Source of the DNA: CAWFFV01 sp963814985
Lineage (GTDB): Bacteria > Chloroflexota > Ktedonobacteria > Ktedonobacterales > Ktedonobacteraceae
Direction: 5' to 3'
Length of the DNA: 20,759 bases
Assembly (NCBI GenBank): GCA_963814985.1
Contig: CAWFFV010000104.1
Location: forward strand, 1-20,759
Shown: piece after piece, positions 1 to 8,327 of the stretch
Layout: each line of letters opens with the position of its first letter
Position numbering within the stretch: position 1 is the first letter of the stretch
The notes under the pieces: generated by a model
What the model was told of the DNA's origin: nothing
What the model saw: the letters and a program-made list of their open reading frames with translations, nothing else
Databases searched by the model: none
Position numbers and translations under genes: made by a program

Positions 1-2
1 GC

Positions 3-140
3 TGTGTCCAGGCGTATATCGACATCGTCCGGCTCACACAATGCCGGCACGATATCGATAAGTTACATGCTTCCCACTCAAACATAGTGTCCTATGTTTC
101 TTTCTTCTTGGTGATCTGGATAAGGGTATTCGGCGAGTGA
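3..140 (+). CDS. Possible 3' end of a gene entering from the left edge
   Basis: The third forward frame is open from the left edge to a TGA at 138-140 and gives about 45 residues (begins CVQAYIDIVRLTQC, ends VIWIRVFGE). I recognise no family. The other two forward frames close earlier, and no start codon is needed if the gene begins outside the window. It overlaps the stem-loop at 20-57, which could argue against coding. This may be chance. Confidence 0.2.
   Translation, partial: CVQAYIDIVRLTQCRHDIDKLHASHSNIVSYVSFFLVIWIRVFGE
20..57. repeat. Imperfect inverted repeat / stem-loop
   Basis: The left arm CGACATCGTCCGGC (20-33) and right arm GCCGGCACGATATCG (43-57) are complementary apart from one mismatch and one bulge, with a 9-base loop. 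No T-run follows on either strand, so a simple intrinsic terminator is not clear. It could be an operator, an RNA structure, or chance within a coding tail. Confidence 0.35.
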
Positions 141-513
141 CAGCTACATTGACTGCTGGAAAAGTGCTCTGATCTCTCCTCTTTTTGGCGCTAAGGTGTC
201 AACATAGCTGTCATTTCTCTTAAGAAGAAAATAGCAATCCTGGTGCGGTGCGGATTGAGGACATGTAACAAGCATAAAGAAGCAGTATCATTTCAGTGTA
301 TAATAAAATTTCAACTGAACAACAAATATTTCAGGCAAGGATGGGAAAAATATGCTAATTGCGCGATATTCTTGAGATAAGAACAGTTATAATATCAGGT
401 AGGCTCAGATGCCTGATGCTAGATGTTACCCATGATTTTATGCCAAATGGTTGGTTCTTCTCTTGTTAGAGAGAAGTATATCTTCCCAGCCAACATAAGA
501 AAGAGGATGCGCA
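141..513. other. Non-coding stretch upstream of the Vgb-like gene
   Basis: No convincing gene here. A TATAAT hexamer lies at 388-393, but no good -35 sits 16-18 bases before it. A ribosome-binding site (GAGGA in the AAGAAAGAGGATGCG context) lies just ahead of the ATG at 514 and supports that start for the following gene. Confidence 0.4.
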
Positions 514-1678
514 ATGAAAAGCAGAGTGTTCATAGGTATTCTACTAGCCCTGCTGGTCATTGTTGCGGGCGCAAGTACTATCTGGCTCTTGAAATCTCCG
601 TTTGCCTATCTACAGCAAGCACCAGTGACCCACATAACACCCTATGTTGTGCATCGCACGCAAGAGGTACCACTTGCGATTCACCGCCGGGAATCAATGG
701 TAGCAGCACAAATGACGACATCAACGATACCGTGGGGGATTGCACTCGACACAATGCATGGGTATGTCTGGGTTGCGAGCCGGGATCGAACCGACCCCCA
801 GGTGTCCAGCAGTCTCGCAAGGCATTCTTGGTCAGTATGCCTTCTCAGACGGCAATTTTATCGCAGATTACAACGTGCCAACTGGCTATTCAAGCCCGCT
901 CTTTGTAGTAGTAGACAAAGCTGACAAGGTCTGGTTCACACAACCCACAACCGACGCCCTTGGCGAATATGATGTACAAAAGGGGACCTGGGACAACTGG
1001 CCATTGAGAAAAGGCAGTGCTCCCTTCGACCTGGTCTTTGATACACAAGGAAACCTCTGGTTCACCGAATTTGGCACCAACGCCATCGGCTTCTTCAATC
1101 CACAGACACATACCCTGGTAGAAAATCCGATCCCCACACCAGACAGCAACCCTTACGGTATCACCATCGACACCGAGGGTACCATCTGGTTCGCCGAAAA
1201 CAACGTAGGGGTCAACCAGATTGGCAGCTTCCAGCCCACCACATCTGGCACTATCAAAATCACAGAACATGCCATAAACGGCCGACGCCCACACCTCATC
1301 ACCTCTGACCGGGCGGGAAATGTCTGGTACACCGAAGGTTTCGCTGGATATATTGGCGAATTCAACCCCAAATCTGGAGAAAATAAAAGTCTTCGTGTCT
1401 ACTTCGGTACCTGCACAAGCCCTCAAAACTGTACAGGAACGCACATTTCCGGCATCAGTGTTGACAGTAAAAACAACATCTGGTTTACGGACTCCCTTAG
1501 CCAGCGTGTTGGCTACTTCAACCCCGCCACTGGTCAGGTCGTCGTCCGCACTCTCCCAAACAACAACGCTCATCCCCATGACGGTCTCATCATAGACAGC
1601 AACGACCGAATATGGTTCACCTCTCAATTCATGCTCACCCTCACTATGTGGCCGCCCGGCGCTGTTCACACAGCGTGA
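514..1678 (+). pseudogene. Vgb/streptogramin-lyase-like beta-propeller protein, frame-broken
   Basis: The gene starts at ATG 514 behind a purine-rich SD. The N-terminus has one hydrophobic helix (MKSRVFIGILLALLVIVAGA), so the product is probably exported or membrane-anchored. Blade-like repeats follow: VWFTQP, LWFTEFGTNAIGFF, IWFAENN, VWYTEGFAGYIGEF, IWFTDSLSQRVGYF and IWFTSQF, each after a G(I/L)-x-(I/V)D strand. This is the pattern of virginiamycin-B-lyase-like propellers. The first blade (PWGIALDTMHGYVWVA) is in one frame, and everything from EPTPRCPAVSQG onward is in the next. The break lies at about 777-790. Removing one G from GGG at 782-784 joins the frames into about 387 codons. Two one-base insertions giving A-E-P-G-C-E-P-T-P would also work. 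Many family members are uncharacterised, so lyase activity is not implied. It is either a pseudogene or a sequence error. Confidence 0.75.
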
Positions 1679-1758
1679 GAACATCTCGAAAAAGCTGTGC
1701 ATAAACCCTGTTTTTTATTTGTATATCATGCTACAATAGACGCACAAATGGCAATACT

Positions 1759-3760
1759 TTACGTTGCTTCACCGGCAGTATCTCTATCCAGAGCCATTTC
1801 CTGTGTATCCGTTCGTGTAGCAACGACTTCCGCCATCGGAAGGGGGACCGATGATCTGATCTGGCGAGAGGCATGAGAAGAAGAAAGAAGTGTAAAGCAA
1901 AAACGACTTCCCTGGCCTGCTACACCCGAGCTTTCTACCCAAATACGACCTCCCATTGCTTCCACCAGCTGTTTGCTGATGTAGAGTCCCAGACCCGTTC
2001 CTCGAATTGGTCCAACCATATCACGTTTGAGGCGCACAAATTTCTCAAAGAGATATGGAATGTCCGCAGGCGGAATACCAGGACCAGCGTCCTGCACACA
2101 AATATATACTTGTGGAGAACCATCAAGTTCTTGAACGGGACTATCGCTCAACATTGCACTCACGACCACAGCAGTATGAGGTGGCGAATACTTGAATGCA
2201 TTGGAAAGCAGGTTCAGCAGGATACGCGTCAAATATTGCTGATCAGCCCTGACGATGAGCACCTCGGGAATTTCCAGATCGATGCGGTAGTCTTGCCGTT
2301 TTTTTGGCTCAAAGAGATCCAGGACTTCACTGATGACCATCGCCACCGGGATGTCTGCATATTGGGGTGTTCTTCCTTGAAAATCTCCTCGTATGGCATC
2401 CAGGACATTATTGACCAAATGCTCCAGTTCCTCACATCCATGAGCTGCATGATTGAGGAATATGGCTTGCGTCGTAGTATCAACCTGTCCATGATACTCC
2501 TGTAGTAAGCCGAGATAGCCCCGAAGTTCCGTCAGTGGTGTGCGCAATTCGTGATTCACATTCAGCAGGAATTGATCCTTCAGTTCATTCAAGTGGCGCT
2601 GCTGTTCATAGGCAGCCGCTATCTGCGCTGATTGCTCCTTCAGTTGCGTATTTGCTTCGCCCAGAGCTTGATTTTTCCCATATAATTCCTGTTGCATACT
2701 GTGCAGTTTCTTATTGGAAAAGATTGTTTCGCGAACGGCGAAATACTGACGCGCTAAGATCAACCCGATCAACACTATCCCTCCCAGGAAAACACCTCTC
2801 TTGAGGGACAGGTCTCCTGCATGGTACTGCGTGTAAACGTAAAGTATTCCAACGGCTGGGACAAGCGCATAGGGCAATAGCGTAAGCCATCCTTGTGGTA
2901 TATCAAAAATAGGATCTTGCGCCTTTTCCTCGCCTTTTGATGTCAGATGGTTTATGATAAGGCACAACGCTTGAGCTCCCAGTCCATAGAGCATATAGCC
3001 CAACGACCACCCTACATCTGTCACCATTCCCAGGGACGTACCCGTTTGCAACAATCGATAGTCATAGGCGCTATCGGCAAAGACATTAGCAATCAGCCCA
3101 AGTGAGAGAATGATTACAACAGGCCGAAAAATCTGGTCACGGGAACGTGTAGAGAGCAGGATCAGACAGCAGATCAGAACCCAATCACCCAATGGGTATG
3201 CGTCACCCACCATCTGGGCAAACAATGTTGTGCCTCCAGCCAGTACGATCGGACCAAGGATGAAGTACCAGCTGAATGTAAACACGCCTGTCATCACAAT
3301 CAGACCATCCAGGAAAATGCGCAAGAGAGCAGCAAAAGGGAGACGACGGCGCGTGAGTAACAGCATAGCTAGCAACAAAGCTGGATAAGCGCTTAAATAA
3401 GCAGCATCTTCAAGAGAGGGAAACGGAGCCTGATTGAAGAATTTGTAATAATAGATAAAGAAGCTCTCTCCTATTGACTGACAGATAATCGCTATACCCA
3501 GGAGAATAGGCACCCAGTGGAGCTTGCGGATGGCAGGAGAGGTGTTTACCGGCAATGGTACCATGCCGGAGAGAATTCCAAAGATCACGAAAACAATAGG
3601 GCAGCATGAGCAATGGACAAACGGCAATAATGATTGTCTCCACACTCACAGTCAAGCGAAGAGACCGAGGTTGAAGAATGAGCCAGACCAACAAGAAAGC
3701 ATTAATCACAACTATCAGGCCGACGCTCCGCCAGAGTGGTTTTGTCTCTTGAGTGTTCAT
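1759..3760 (-). pseudogene. Membrane-bound sensor histidine kinase, frame-broken near the N-terminus
   Basis: The main open piece is 3645..1759 (628 codons, GTG start). The natural start is probably ATG at 3758-3760 in another frame (MNTQETKPLWRSVGL plus a membrane helix). Removing one base from CCC (GGG on the + strand, 3599-3601) joins them into about 666 residues. The order is: about eight membrane helices including FPSLEDAAYLSAYP and FTFSWYFILGP; a coiled coil (KKLHSMQQELYGKNQALGEA); and a HisKA H-box NVNHELRTPL with the phospho-accepting His at 2551-2553. Then come the N box (LLNLLSNAFKYS), G1 (VQDAGPGIP), F box (LFEKFVRL) and G2 (GTGLGLYISK). The kinase core is intact. The membrane region resembles a sensor type common in Ktedonobacteria. 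No response regulator is adjacent, so it is an orphan with unknown ligand. It converges on the Vgb-like gene with an 80-bp gap. Confidence 0.85.
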
Positions 3761-4188
3761 TGTTTTCAATTTTATCTTCTACTTTACTATTTCATGCTAA
3801 ACAAGGATTTCCGCCCAAAAACCAAGCACATTTTAACTTGTAAAATAATACACATCTGAGGAGAAAATGTCCAGTTCAGTAATTCCCGAACCATGTTATA
3901 ATCCTCTTAAATTATAATATTTATCATAAAAAATAAAATACATGTTTCTACACTTATTCATGTTTTTACAGCAATAATATTTATTTGCTCACAAAAGCAA
4001 AAGGAGGGCATTGTTTTATAGCCAGATGTTGCTAAACTGATTGCAAAAAGCTATGGTGCACCTTTTTGTCCCTGAAGACTGGGAAATGATCTGATTATAT
4101 GCTATGATTCAAGACAATAGAAGCTTTTCTCTGCAATTAACTTGCCAGGGTGCCATTACGTCTTCAAGAAATATTTGGAGCAAGTTGA
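3761..4188. other. AT-rich divergent intergenic region
   Basis: About 430 bases separate the divergent kinase and XRE genes. The stretch is clearly richer in A+T than its neighbours and must hold both promoters. A TATAAT is at 3897-3902 on the + strand with no strong -35. A small hairpin with arms TTTGCT and AGCAAA and a 6-base loop lies near 3983-4000, followed by an AGGAGG-like sequence with no open frame behind it. No gene is supported here. Confidence 0.4.
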
Positions 4189-5247
4189 ATGTACAAATCT
4201 CGACAAAAGGGATTTCTGCTGAAAAAGGAGAAAAAGGTGGACAAAATCTACACATACAATGAAAAATTGAAATATGCCCGGCAGTTGCGTGGCTGGTCAC
4301 AAGAGGAACTTGCGCGAAGAGTAGGTTCTCTTGCTGAAAGCATGGGTCACCAGGGCGTTGTGTTAGATGTCTCGACTATTAGCCGTTGGGAACGTGGTCG
4401 TAATTCTCCAAGCCATTTTTACCGACAGCTTTTATGCTCACTCTTTGAGATGAATGCGGAGGAATTAGGTTTATTATCGACAGACGACCAGCCCCAACAA
4501 GTTGGGGGAGAGCACACGCTTCTACGAGAGTCCAGTTCACCGCAAACCCCATTTAACGCAGATACTGTACCTCTTGCAACGACATATGACATAGATACGC
4601 AAGTTGCTATCAGACAAGACGACACACACCAGAATTTCAATGTAATTGAGACCCCTTCCTCTGGCAGCGCACCACATTCCCCTTTTATTCGCCGCCGCAA
4701 TCTCCTGATAGCGTTGCTCGCCAGTGCAACGCTATCAGGAGCAGCAACCATTGTTGGGCTGTTCCAATTTCACTCTAAACCTACTACATCAGCGATGGCC
4801 ATGCTATCACGCCACTGGCCAGAAGTTACACCTGATATTCACAAGAAATTAGTACGTGTTAGAGTTATTCAGTGGATGCTTATCGCACATGGGTGGCACC
4901 TGGGGGTCGATGGAATATTCTGGGTACAAACAGAAAATGCGGTGATGTTCTTCCAGGAGAACGAGCATATTCCGGTAACGGCAACGGTCAGTAGCGCTAC
5001 ATGGGAACGACTCATATTATCATCAAGGATGGTCAATCAGCAGATCATGTATCAAGGAAGCCAGGTGAAGGCACTCCAGGAGATGCTGAATATTTACGGC
5101 GCTTCTCCTCGACTTGAGGTTGATGGTAGTTTTGGCCCGTTAACCGAGACCGCTACCAAACATTTCCAGCAAACCCACCGACTCCCTGCCACCGGCCAGG
5201 CCGATCTCAATACATGGTGCCTGCTTGTGGGAGGATATCTGGGATAA
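4189..5247 (+). CDS. XRE-family regulator with one membrane helix and two peptidoglycan-binding domains
   Basis: This is a 352-residue protein from ATG 4189 (TTGGAG, 8-base spacing). An equally good start is GTG 4237, with AAGGAG at 4225-4230 and a 6-base spacer, giving 336 residues that begin just before the helix-turn-helix. Residues about 26-97 form a Cro/C1-type HTH (LRGWSQEELARRVG, then VSTISRWERGR). Residues 98-165 are a polar linker. Residues 168-194 are an RRR-flanked membrane helix. Residues about 220-285 and 290-350 are two PG_binding_1-like domains (GVDGIFWVQTENAVMFFQ; EVDGSFGPLTETATKHFQQ). The topology implied is a cytoplasmic DNA-binding part and an outside cell-wall-binding part, so a one-component membrane sensor of wall state is the likeliest role (inference). 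The next gene, on the opposite strand, carries the same wall-binding domain. Its target promoters are unknown. Confidence 0.85.
   Translation: MYKSRQKGFLLKKEKKVDKIYTYNEKLKYARQLRGWSQEELARRVGSLAESMGHQGVVLDVSTISRWERGRNSPSHFYRQLLCSLFEMNAEELGLLSTDDQPQQVGGEHTLLRESSSPQTPFNADTVPLATTYDIDTQVAIRQDDTHQNFNVIETPSSGSAPHSPFIRRRNLLIALLASATLSGAATIVGLFQFHSKPTTSAMAMLSRHWPEVTPDIHKKLVRVRVIQWMLIAHGWHLGVDGIFWVQTENAVMFFQENEHIPVTATVSSATWERLILSSRMVNQQIMYQGSQVKALQEMLNIYGASPRLEVDGSFGPLTETATKHFQQTHRLPATGQADLNTWCLLVGGYLG
4702..4741. repeat. Perfect 16-bp inverted repeat inside the XRE gene
   Basis: The arm CTCCTGATAGCGTTGC (4702-4717) is followed after 8 bases by its exact reverse complement (4726-4741). It lies in the codons for the membrane helix (NLLIALLASATLSG). 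In RNA it would be a very stable hairpin. No T-run follows it. Confidence 0.9.
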
Positions 5248-5284
5248 TATATCACTTGCTCTGATAGAAGAGGAAGTAGGAGTA

Positions 5285-5313
5285 TCTGAATGTAAGCGAG
5301 GCTTGCATTCAGA
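5285..5313. terminator. Bidirectional terminator-like hairpin between convergent genes
   Basis: TCTGAATG (5285-5292) pairs with CATTCAGA (5306-5313), and the inner TAAGC/GCTTG extends the stem to 13 pairs with one wobble and a 3-base loop (GAG). It lies in the 81-bp gap between the stop of the XRE gene (5247) and the stop of the convergent hydrolase gene (5329). It lacks a clear U-tract, so transcription may end by another mechanism. Confidence 0.6.
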
Positions 5314-5328
5314 CAAATGAGCCGACTA

Positions 5329-6327
5329 TTAATATCTGAAGTAGCCGACAAGATCAGAGAGCAGATGGTTTGTTTGGATATTGGTTCCGGTTTGCAAGGC
5401 ATCGATCATCAACCCATTACCAATGTAGATGCCAACATGATGCGTGTTGGAGAGCGTTCCGAAGAAGACGAGATCTCCGGGTTGGGCGGCACTGGCGCTG
5501 ACTTGATGGAGATGCGTGAGCTGGTTGTTGGTATTGCCACTGCCGAGGACATCCGATCCGAATGCAAGATCATAGACCCAACGAGAGAAGCCAGAACAGT
5601 CTGTACCAACCGTATGAGTTGCCGGACAAGGAAGAATAGATCCCGTATAGCCGACGCAAGTGCCAAGTGAAGGACCAGGCCTGCCTCCATGACCACCACC
5701 CCAGGAATAGGGAACAGCGCCACCAGCCCAGCCAGGCTCAGCATGACCACTTTCAATGGCCTTGGCTATCGAGACTACCTTCGCAAGCCCCCCGCCTGGA
5801 GGTGGCGGCACACTCCCGCTGCTGATCAGGCTATTCCAGGTCTGAGAGTCTGCAACACCATTAACGCCGATCTTTGCACTGCTCTGAAAGCTCCGTACAG
5901 CGGCGGCGGTTGCCGGTCCAAAGTCCCCATCGACAACGAGCGACTGCCCATGCGCATTAAGCTGGCGCTGTAGGGCCATGACCGCTGCACCATTACTCCC
6001 CTGCTGTACCGTGATGACCAGAACAGGCCAGGTCTGCGGTCCCACAACACCATCAGCGGTCATCTTGTGAGCTGATTGGAAGGACTTTACCACAGAAGCT
6101 GTTTGTCAACCAAAATCTCCGTCGGCTGACAAGGAATAGCCATGAGCCTGCAATAACAGTTGGATGCTCGCGACATTCTCACTCTGGCTCCCCTGCCCTA
6201 CAGTAGGCCATGTTCCTGCTGCTCCCGCAGGAAGAGCGGAAAAGGCATTGAAACCGAAGAAAAGGCCCAGGGCACTAATAAGGAGAATGGACGCCAGAGC
6301 TAATTGCAGTTTGTTCCTCTTGTACAC
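5329..6327 (-). pseudogene. Secreted peptidoglycan-binding NlpC/P60 hydrolase with an in-frame TGA
   Basis: Translation would start at GTG 6325-6327, with AAAGGA well placed upstream. A signal peptide (LALASILLISALGLFFGFNA, ending in AGAAG) is followed by a first PG_binding_1 domain. This is cut by TGA at 6106-6108 right after SADGDFG. The same frame continues as QTASVVKSFQSAHKM, the expected second half of that domain, so TGG or CGA changed to TGA is likely. A second PG-binding domain (DGDFGPATAAAVRSFQ) and a proline/glycine linker follow. The C-terminal NlpC/P60 domain has catalytic Cys in VGTDCSGFSRWVY (codon 5596-5598), His in NTHHVGIYIGNG and PGDLVFFG. The expected role is cleavage of cell-wall stem peptides. 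Residues after the stop could still be made from a GTG start at 6093, but without a signal peptide. Confidence 0.85.
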
Positions 6328-6552
6328 AACAAATCCTTTCTCTGCTTTCGACCCTTTACACCATGGACATTTGATAAATTCTCAATAATTAGCTGCCTGG
6401 TTTGCCAATAAATGAAAATATATCCCTTGATCCATTAGCGTTATTTTTTTCTAATCCTTCTATAGATAAATATAGAGGAATGAGGGTTATCACAGGGTAA
6501 ATAGTAGCCGAAATCGGATACACAGAGAAGAGCAACAGGCTGGCAAAGACCC

Positions 6553-6585
6553 GGCATCTCCCTGGCACTGTGTCAGAGAGATGCC
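6553..6585. repeat. Stem-loop, terminator-like
   Basis: GGCATCTC (6553-6560) and GAGATGCC (6578-6585) pair perfectly. One mismatch further in, CTG pairs with CAG. No U-tract follows on either strand. On the minus strand it lies downstream of the gene fragment ending at 6682, so it may be that gene's transcription end. Confidence 0.5.
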
Positions 6586-6598
6586 TGATCTTCACGAA

Positions 6599-6627
6599 TT
6601 TGACTCGTTTTCGTGGGGTGAGTCAAA
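6599..6627. repeat. Inverted repeat TTTGACTC / GAGTCAAA
   Basis: There are two perfect 8-base arms (6599-6606 and 6620-6627) with a 13-base spacer. The size and symmetry suit either an operator for a dimeric DNA-binding protein or a hairpin downstream of the minus-strand fragment ending at 6682. No candidate regulator is proven. Confidence 0.45.
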
Positions 6628-6681
6628 AGATCTTGAGACGTTCTTTGATTACTGAAAAGGATGATGTACAAAAATCTCACA

Positions 6682-6830
6682 CTACTCGACATTAATCGTG
6701 AGTGTATAGACAGGATTTTTATCAAGTGCGCAGGTTGTGCACTTGTTCATTGGAATAATGCTGAGTTCTACACTCCCTTTGCCTACAGCCCAATAGACGG
6801 CAGAGTATGAATTCGATACAGGATCATAAT
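6682..6830 (-). pseudogene. 3' fragment of a gene cut at the transposon end
   Basis: From the element end (about 6831) to TAG 6682-6684 the minus strand reads as a plausible protein tail: NYDPVSNSYSAVYWAVGKG, then SVELSIIPMNKCTTCALDKN, then PVYTLTINVE. It has a beta-rich, secreted-looking composition and a CTTC pair. Upstream of it the frame runs into the transposon right end, so the 5' part is missing. On the far side of the element I could not find a minus-strand frame that resembles its N-terminus. The original gene may therefore have been lost or moved rather than simply split. Family not recognised. Confidence 0.5.
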
Positions 6831-6985
6831 TTGACACTCCCCCGGCTAAAGCGCGGGGGAATTTTCCTTCAGCGACCCGACTTGCCACTTCTCCGTGTGG
6901 AGGAAGCAGTAGAGGTCCGATCTCCAGAAGCGTTTGATGAGCGACGCCCATCGGTTCCCGTGTGCCCCACGGTACGTTGCAATGC
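6831..6985 (-). ncRNA. Putative TnpB guide RNA (omega/reRNA) scaffold
   Basis: In IS200/IS605 systems the omega RNA comes from the 3' end of tnpB and the right end of the element, and its guide is the flanking DNA just outside. Here that would be the minus strand across the tnpB tail and the hairpin, with a guide beginning ATTATGATCCTGTATC (6830 downward). The 5' limit is a guess. There is no direct sequence proof beyond position and the hairpin. Confidence 0.35.
6839..6859. repeat. Right-end hairpin of the tnpB element
   Basis: CCCCCG (6839-6844) pairs with CGGGGG (6854-6859), the inner GC pairs with GC, the loop is TAAA, and one G is bulged. It lies 9 bases beyond the tnpB stop and matches the end structure typical of IS1341-type elements. 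In TnpB systems this end is also the 3' part of the guide RNA. Confidence 0.75.
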
Positions 6986-8065
6986 TTTCTGCAAAACGTT
7001 GAGAGCGGCATTGTGATCGCGATCCAACACCACACCGCATTCCTGACAGATATGAGTTCGCACGCTCAAGCTTTTCTTGACGAGCGTGCCACAGGCCGAG
7101 CAGTTCTGACTCGTGAACTGAGGAGCCACTGCAACTACAGGAATGTTGTGCATCGCTCCATACGCTTTCACCCATTGCAGGAACGTTCCCCATCCTGCAT
7201 CATGAATGCTTTTGGCGAGGTGGTGATTTTTCACCAGATTGCATATCTTCAAATCTTCAAAGGCAACCAGGTCGCTAGACGTGACAAGCGCGTTTGCCGT
7301 CTTTCTGGCAAAATCTTCGCGCTGCCTTTGTACTTTGAGATACGCTTTGGCTAAGACGTTTCGGGATTTCTTGCGGTTGTGACTCTTCTTTTGTTTCCGA
7401 GAAAGTTGATGGTGCAATCTCTTGAGACGCTTCTCCGCTTTGCGGTGGTGGCGTGGGTTCTTCACCGTGTTGCCATCGGAGTCCGTGTAGTAGGCTTTTA
7501 AGCCCACATCAATGCCCACCTGCCTGCCAGTGGGAGTGTGTGAGACGAGGCGATCTGCCTGGACTCCAACCTGGCAGTAGTAGCCATCAGCGCGTCGCAC
7601 AATTCGTACACGCTTGATTTGTTTGACGGGAAACATTTCGATGTCACGAGTCCCAATCAGGCGAAGACGTCCAATCCCACACCCATCGGTGAAGGTGATG
7701 TGCTTTCCGTCTGGGTCGAGTTTCCAGCCCGTTTGTTTGTACTCCACGCTTCGATTGTTGTGCTGATATTTGGGGTAGCCTTTCTTGCCTGGTTTCTTTG
7801 TCCGGCAGTTCTCGTAGAAACGGGAGATCGCAAACCATGCCCGGTCTGCGCTGGCTTGACGAGCTTGAGAATTGAGCAATGTGGCAAACGAGTACTCTTT
7901 GGCAAGTTGAGCACAATAGCACTGCAAATCGTTCTGCGAGACGCCGCGTCCATCCATCCATTTGCGCAAGCATTTGTTGCGGATGAATTGCACAATGCGT
8001 ATCGCTTCATCAATGGCGGCATATTGCTGCTGGTTGCCGTCCAACTTGTCCTCGTAGATGAGCAC
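6869..8065 (-). CDS. tnpB: TnpB, RNA-guided RuvC-like nuclease of an IS1341-type element
   Basis: The protein is 398 residues from a GTG start, full length for the family. The N-terminal helical part (YAAIDEAIRIVQFIRNKCL) is followed by the OB/wedge-like region, then the RuvC core. All three acidic residues are present: D186 in QVGIDVGLK, E270 in VAFEDLKI and D350 in DRDHNAALN. The zinc-finger cysteines C322, C325, C340 and C343 (NCSACG, CQECG) are also intact. The last 40 residues are basic and Ser/Thr-rich, overlapping the region that encodes the guide-RNA scaffold. Known TnpBs cut DNA under omega-RNA guidance and help retain the element at its donor site. This copy is unbroken, unlike several neighbours, so it is probably a recent arrival or under selection. 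Confidence 0.93.
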   Translation of the reverse strand: MLIYEDKLDGNQQQYAAIDEAIRIVQFIRNKCLRKWMDGRGVSQNDLQCYCAQLAKEYSFATLLNSQARQASADRAWFAISRFYENCRTKKPGKKGYPKYQHNNRSVEYKQTGWKLDPDGKHITFTDGCGIGRLRLIGTRDIEMFPVKQIKRVRIVRRADGYYCQVGVQADRLVSHTPTGRQVGIDVGLKAYYTDSDGNTVKNPRHHRKAEKRLKRLHHQLSRKQKKSHNRKKSRNVLAKAYLKVQRQREDFARKTANALVTSSDLVAFEDLKICNLVKNHHLAKSIHDAGWGTFLQWVKAYGAMHNIPVVAVAPQFTSQNCSACGTLVKKSLSVRTHICQECGVVLDRDHNAALNVLQKALQRTVGHTGTDGRRSSNASGDRTSTASSTRRSGKSGR

Positions 8066-8138
8066 TCCCTCTTGTCCTTTCTCGCTTGATGTGGTAGAGT
8101 GTACAGCAATAGAAGCCCCATGTCAAGAGGAGAAAACC

Positions 8139-8327
8139 ATGAGAAGAACCAACCTGTATCTTACCGAAAAGCAAGTGGAACGCTTGCACCAACAAGCTGA
8201 GAAGGAGGGGCTTGCTGTTGCGGAACTCGTCAGACGTGCTGTTGATGCGTTTTTGGCCTGGGATGACCCAACATATACCCCACATCCCAGACCCCAAACA
8301 AGGAACGCCCATTCATCCCCGCCTTAA
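8139..8327 (+). CDS. Small ribbon-helix-helix (CopG/Arc-like) protein within the tnpB element
   Basis: The protein is 62 residues. ATG 8139 has a strong SD (AAGAGGAGAAAACC). Residues 3-8 (RTNLYL) are the predicted DNA-contacting beta strand. Two helices follow (EKQVERLHQQAEKEG; AVAELVRRAVDAFLAW), the ribbon-helix-helix pattern of CopG-type antitoxins and repressors. After WDDP the tail is low-complexity, and its final codons run into the hairpin at 8317-8338. The gene is divergent from tnpB across a 73-bp shared promoter region, so repression of tnpB and of itself is the obvious guess. No toxin partner is adjacent. An antitoxin from a lost pair is the alternative. Confidence 0.75.
   Translation: MRRTNLYLTEKQVERLHQQAEKEGLAVAELVRRAVDAFLAWDDPTYTPHPRPQTRNAHSSPP

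Larger units (their letters stand above)
6328..6681. other. Intergenic region with two stem-loops
   Basis: I support no gene here. A minus-strand open frame (6389-6595, 68 codons) has no recognisable family and overlaps the hairpin at 6553-6585. The hydrolase promoter should lie near 6345-6400 on the minus strand, but no clear -10/-35 pair is visible. The two inverted repeats are listed separately. Confidence 0.4.

Noticed and set aside
423..908. 161-codon + strand frame overlapping the Vgb-like N-terminus
   Set aside because: No signal peptide or family pattern; the overlapping frame from 514 has an SD, a signal anchor and a propeller blade.
514..1678. Vgb-like protein as self-resistance for the downstream cluster
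   Set aside because: Vgb opens cyclic streptogramin depsipeptides, which this cluster does not predict; the gene is broken and about 7 kb from the operon.
890..1702. Long minus-strand open frame opposite the Vgb-like gene
   Set aside because: No family features; the opposite strand shows clear propeller repeats, so this is a shadow.
1873..2505. 210-codon + strand frame
   Set aside because: It lies opposite the histidine kinase core, whose motifs are unmistakable; its translation has no family pattern.
6453..6482. TCTATA/TATAGA hairpin
   Set aside because: Short, AT-rich arms with mismatches further out and no U-tract on the right strand; likely chance.
6389..6595. 68-codon minus-strand frame
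   Set aside because: No recognisable family and it overlaps a strong stem-loop; not supported as a gene.
7619..8089. 156-codon + strand frame opposite tnpB
   Set aside because: Shadow of tnpB, whose catalytic and zinc residues are all on the minus strand.
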